NCBI GenBank assembly: GCA_031259795.1
Contig: JAIRLA010000020.1
Location: forward strand, 1-9,156
Reading direction: 5' to 3'
DNA: 9,156 nt
From: Azoarcus sp.
Lineage (GTDB): Bacteria; Pseudomonadota; Gammaproteobacteria; Burkholderiales; Rhodocyclaceae
The notes beneath the pieces were generated by a model, which saw nothing but the letters and a program-made list of their open reading frames with translations, was not told the origin of the DNA and searched no databases. This document shows positions 7,804 to 9,156 of the stretch, one piece after another (positions within the stretch are counted from its first letter, which is position 1; each line of letters begins with the position of its first letter). Both the position numbers and the translations under genes were made by a program.

Positions 7804-9156
7804 TCAGCCCAGATGAATCCAGACCGATTTCGTTTGCATGTGGGCGAGGATGGTTTCGAAGCACTTGTCGCGCCCCTGCCCGGATTGCTTGAAGCCGCCC
7901 CAGGGCTGCGTCATGTCGCCGTGCTCGTAGCAGTTGACCCAGACGATGCCGGCCTCGATGTCCCGCGCCGCCTTGTGCGCGGTGGCGAGATCTTTCGTCC
8001 ACACCGCCGAGGCAAGCCCGTAGATGCTGTCGTTGGCGATGGCGATGGCGTCGTCGTAATCCCTGAATTTCATCACCGCGCCCACCGGCCCGAAGATTTC
8101 CTCGCGGGCGATGGTCATGTCCCGCGTTATGTCCTTGAAAAGCGTCGGCCGCACGTAATAGCCGGTATCCAGCTCCGGCGGCGCGCCGCCGCCGATGACC
8201 AGTTCGCCGCCGTCCTTTTTGCCGATGTCGATGTAGGAGAGCACCCGCTGTTGCTGCTCGCGCGTGACCAGCGGCCCCATGGTGGTGGCGGGATCGAGCG
8301 GATCGCCGGGCGCGAAGCGTTTGGCGTCCTCGACGAACTTCATTATGAATTCGTCGTAGATGGACTCATGCACGAGGAGCCGCGAACTGGCGCTGCACAC
8401 CTCGCCCTGGTTGGTGTAGATGTTGTTTACGCTGTAGGTGACCGCCGTATCGAGATCGGCGTCGGGGAAGACGATCTGCGGGCTTTTGCCGCCGCACTCG
8501 GTCGTCACCTTCTTCATGTTGGATTGTCCGGCATAGACCAGCATCAGCTTGCCCACCTCGGTGGAGCCGGTGAAGCCGATCTTGTCGACATCCATATGAA
8601 GCGCCAGCGCCTTGCCCGCGTCCTCGCCGAAGCCGTTTACCACGTTGAACACGCCGTCCGGCACACCCGCCTCGGCGAAAATCCTCGCAAGCAAAAGCGC
8701 GGAAAGCGGGCTTTGCTCGGCGGGCTTCAAGATGACGGAATTGCCCGCCGCCAGCGCCGGGGCGACTTTCCAGGCCGCCATCATCAGCGGGTAGTTCCAC
8801 GGCGTCACACAGGCGACCACGCCCAGCGGCGCGCGCACGATCATGTGCAAGGCGGCGGGGTCGGTGCTGGTGACGACGCCTTCCACCTTGTCGATGGCCT
8901 CGCCGAAATACTGGAAAGTCAGCGCCGAAAAGGGCACGTCGCCGCCTACCAGTTCGGAGATGGATTTGCCCATGTCCAGGCAGTCGAGGAGCGCGAAATC
9001 ATCGGCGTGCGCCTCGATCAGGCGAGCGATTCTGTAGAGGACTTCCATGCGCTCGCGCGGCGCTTTGCGCGACCACACGCCGCTTTTGAACGCGCGGCGG
9101 GCAGCCTTGACCGCAAGGTCGACGTCTTTTTCGTTGCCGCGCGCCACTTCGGCGAT
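7804..9156 (-). CDS. PuuC/KauB-like aldehyde dehydrogenase, NAD-type (5' end off the window)
   Basis: This is an ALDH-superfamily enzyme, most like PuuC/KauB, which oxidise gamma-glutamyl-gamma-aminobutyraldehyde or 4-aminobutyraldehyde to the acid in polyamine breakdown. The frame is open to the right edge, and 450 residues are visible. PuuC is about 495 residues, so the first 45-50, including the true start, lie outside. Counting from the first visible residue, the marks are TPWNYP, KPAEQSP (its Glu suggests NAD use), [10 protein letters not shown], the general base Glu220 in TTECGGKSP, and the nucleophile Cys254 in NQGEVCSASSRL, with the usual spacing of 34. EEIFGP and the C-terminal HGDMTQPWGGFKQSGQGRDK follow. 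That DMT...KQSG.GRDK ending and the final KSVWIHLG match E. coli PuuC (KTIWISLEA) better than betaine-aldehyde dehydrogenases. Its differences from GabD at the other end of the window indicate a different substrate. The adjacent permease and gab genes support a role in putrescine or other amine catabolism. Exact substrate is inferred. Confidence 0.9.
   Translation of the reverse strand: MAEVARGNEKDVDLAVKAARRAFKSGVWSRKAPRERMEVLYRIARLIEAHADDFALLDCLDMGKSISELVGGDVPFSALTFQYFGEAIDKVEGVVTSTDPAALHMIVRAPLGVVACVTPWNYPLMMAAWKVAPALAAGNSVILKPAEQSPLSALLLARIFAEAGVPDGVFNVVNGFGEDAGKALALHMDVDKIGFTGSTEVGKLMLVYAGQSNMKKVTTECGGKSPQIVFPDADLDTAVTYSVNNIYTNQGEVCSASSRLLVHESIYDEFIMKFVEDAKRFAPGDPLDPATTMGPLVTREQQQRVLSYIDIGKKDGGELVIGGGAPPELDTGYYVRPTLFKDITRDMTIAREEIFGPVGAVMKFRDYDDAIAIANDSIYGLASAVWTKDLATAHKAARDIEAGIVWVNCYEHGDMTQPWGGFKQSGQGRDKCFETILAHMQTKSVWIHLG

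Overview
The window is 9,156 bases of GC-rich DNA (roughly 60% or a little more by eye). It holds five protein genes, all on the minus strand and closely spaced, so the biological reading order runs from high to low coordinates. Codon use (strong preference for G/C in third position), the Shine-Dalgarno sites and the protein families suggest a proteobacterium. I cannot place it more finely from sequence alone. I see no RNA genes, insertion sequences, phage genes, CRISPR arrays or origin signals, and no stretch over about 110 bases lacks a gene.

In transcription order the layout is: (1) a PuuC/KauB-like aldehyde dehydrogenase, cut by the right edge of the window and missing about 45-50 N-terminal residues (7804-9156); (2) a 12-helix amino acid/polyamine permease of the APC superfamily (6195-7763); (3) a 109-bp gap with a 10-bp-stem hairpin and a T-tract that looks like an intrinsic terminator or attenuator on the minus strand (6128-6161); (4) gabT, a PLP-dependent 4-aminobutyrate aminotransferase (4778-6085); (5) a large-family NAD-type glutamate dehydrogenase, unusually short at 1,088 residues (1490-4756); (6) gabD, succinate-semialdehyde dehydrogenase (1-1446), complete except for its last residue or two and the stop codon, which lie past the left edge.

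Together the genes form a catabolic module for putrescine, GABA or a similar omega-amino acid. The permease would import the substrate, and the first aldehyde dehydrogenase would oxidise an aminobutyraldehyde-type intermediate towards GABA. GabT would move the amino group to 2-oxoglutarate, giving succinate semialdehyde and glutamate. Glutamate dehydrogenase would turn that glutamate back into 2-oxoglutarate with release of ammonium and NADH. GabD would oxidise succinate semialdehyde to succinate for the TCA cycle. The dehydrogenase between gabT and gabD therefore regenerates the amino acceptor that GabT consumes. The same GabT/GabD pair could also act on 5-aminovalerate and glutarate semialdehyde.

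The individual families are all known. The points most worth a second look are the short glutamate dehydrogenase that lacks the N-terminal regulatory region, its position inside a gab operon, a Glu in GabD that predicts NAD rather than NADP use, and the terminator-like hairpin that splits the cassette.
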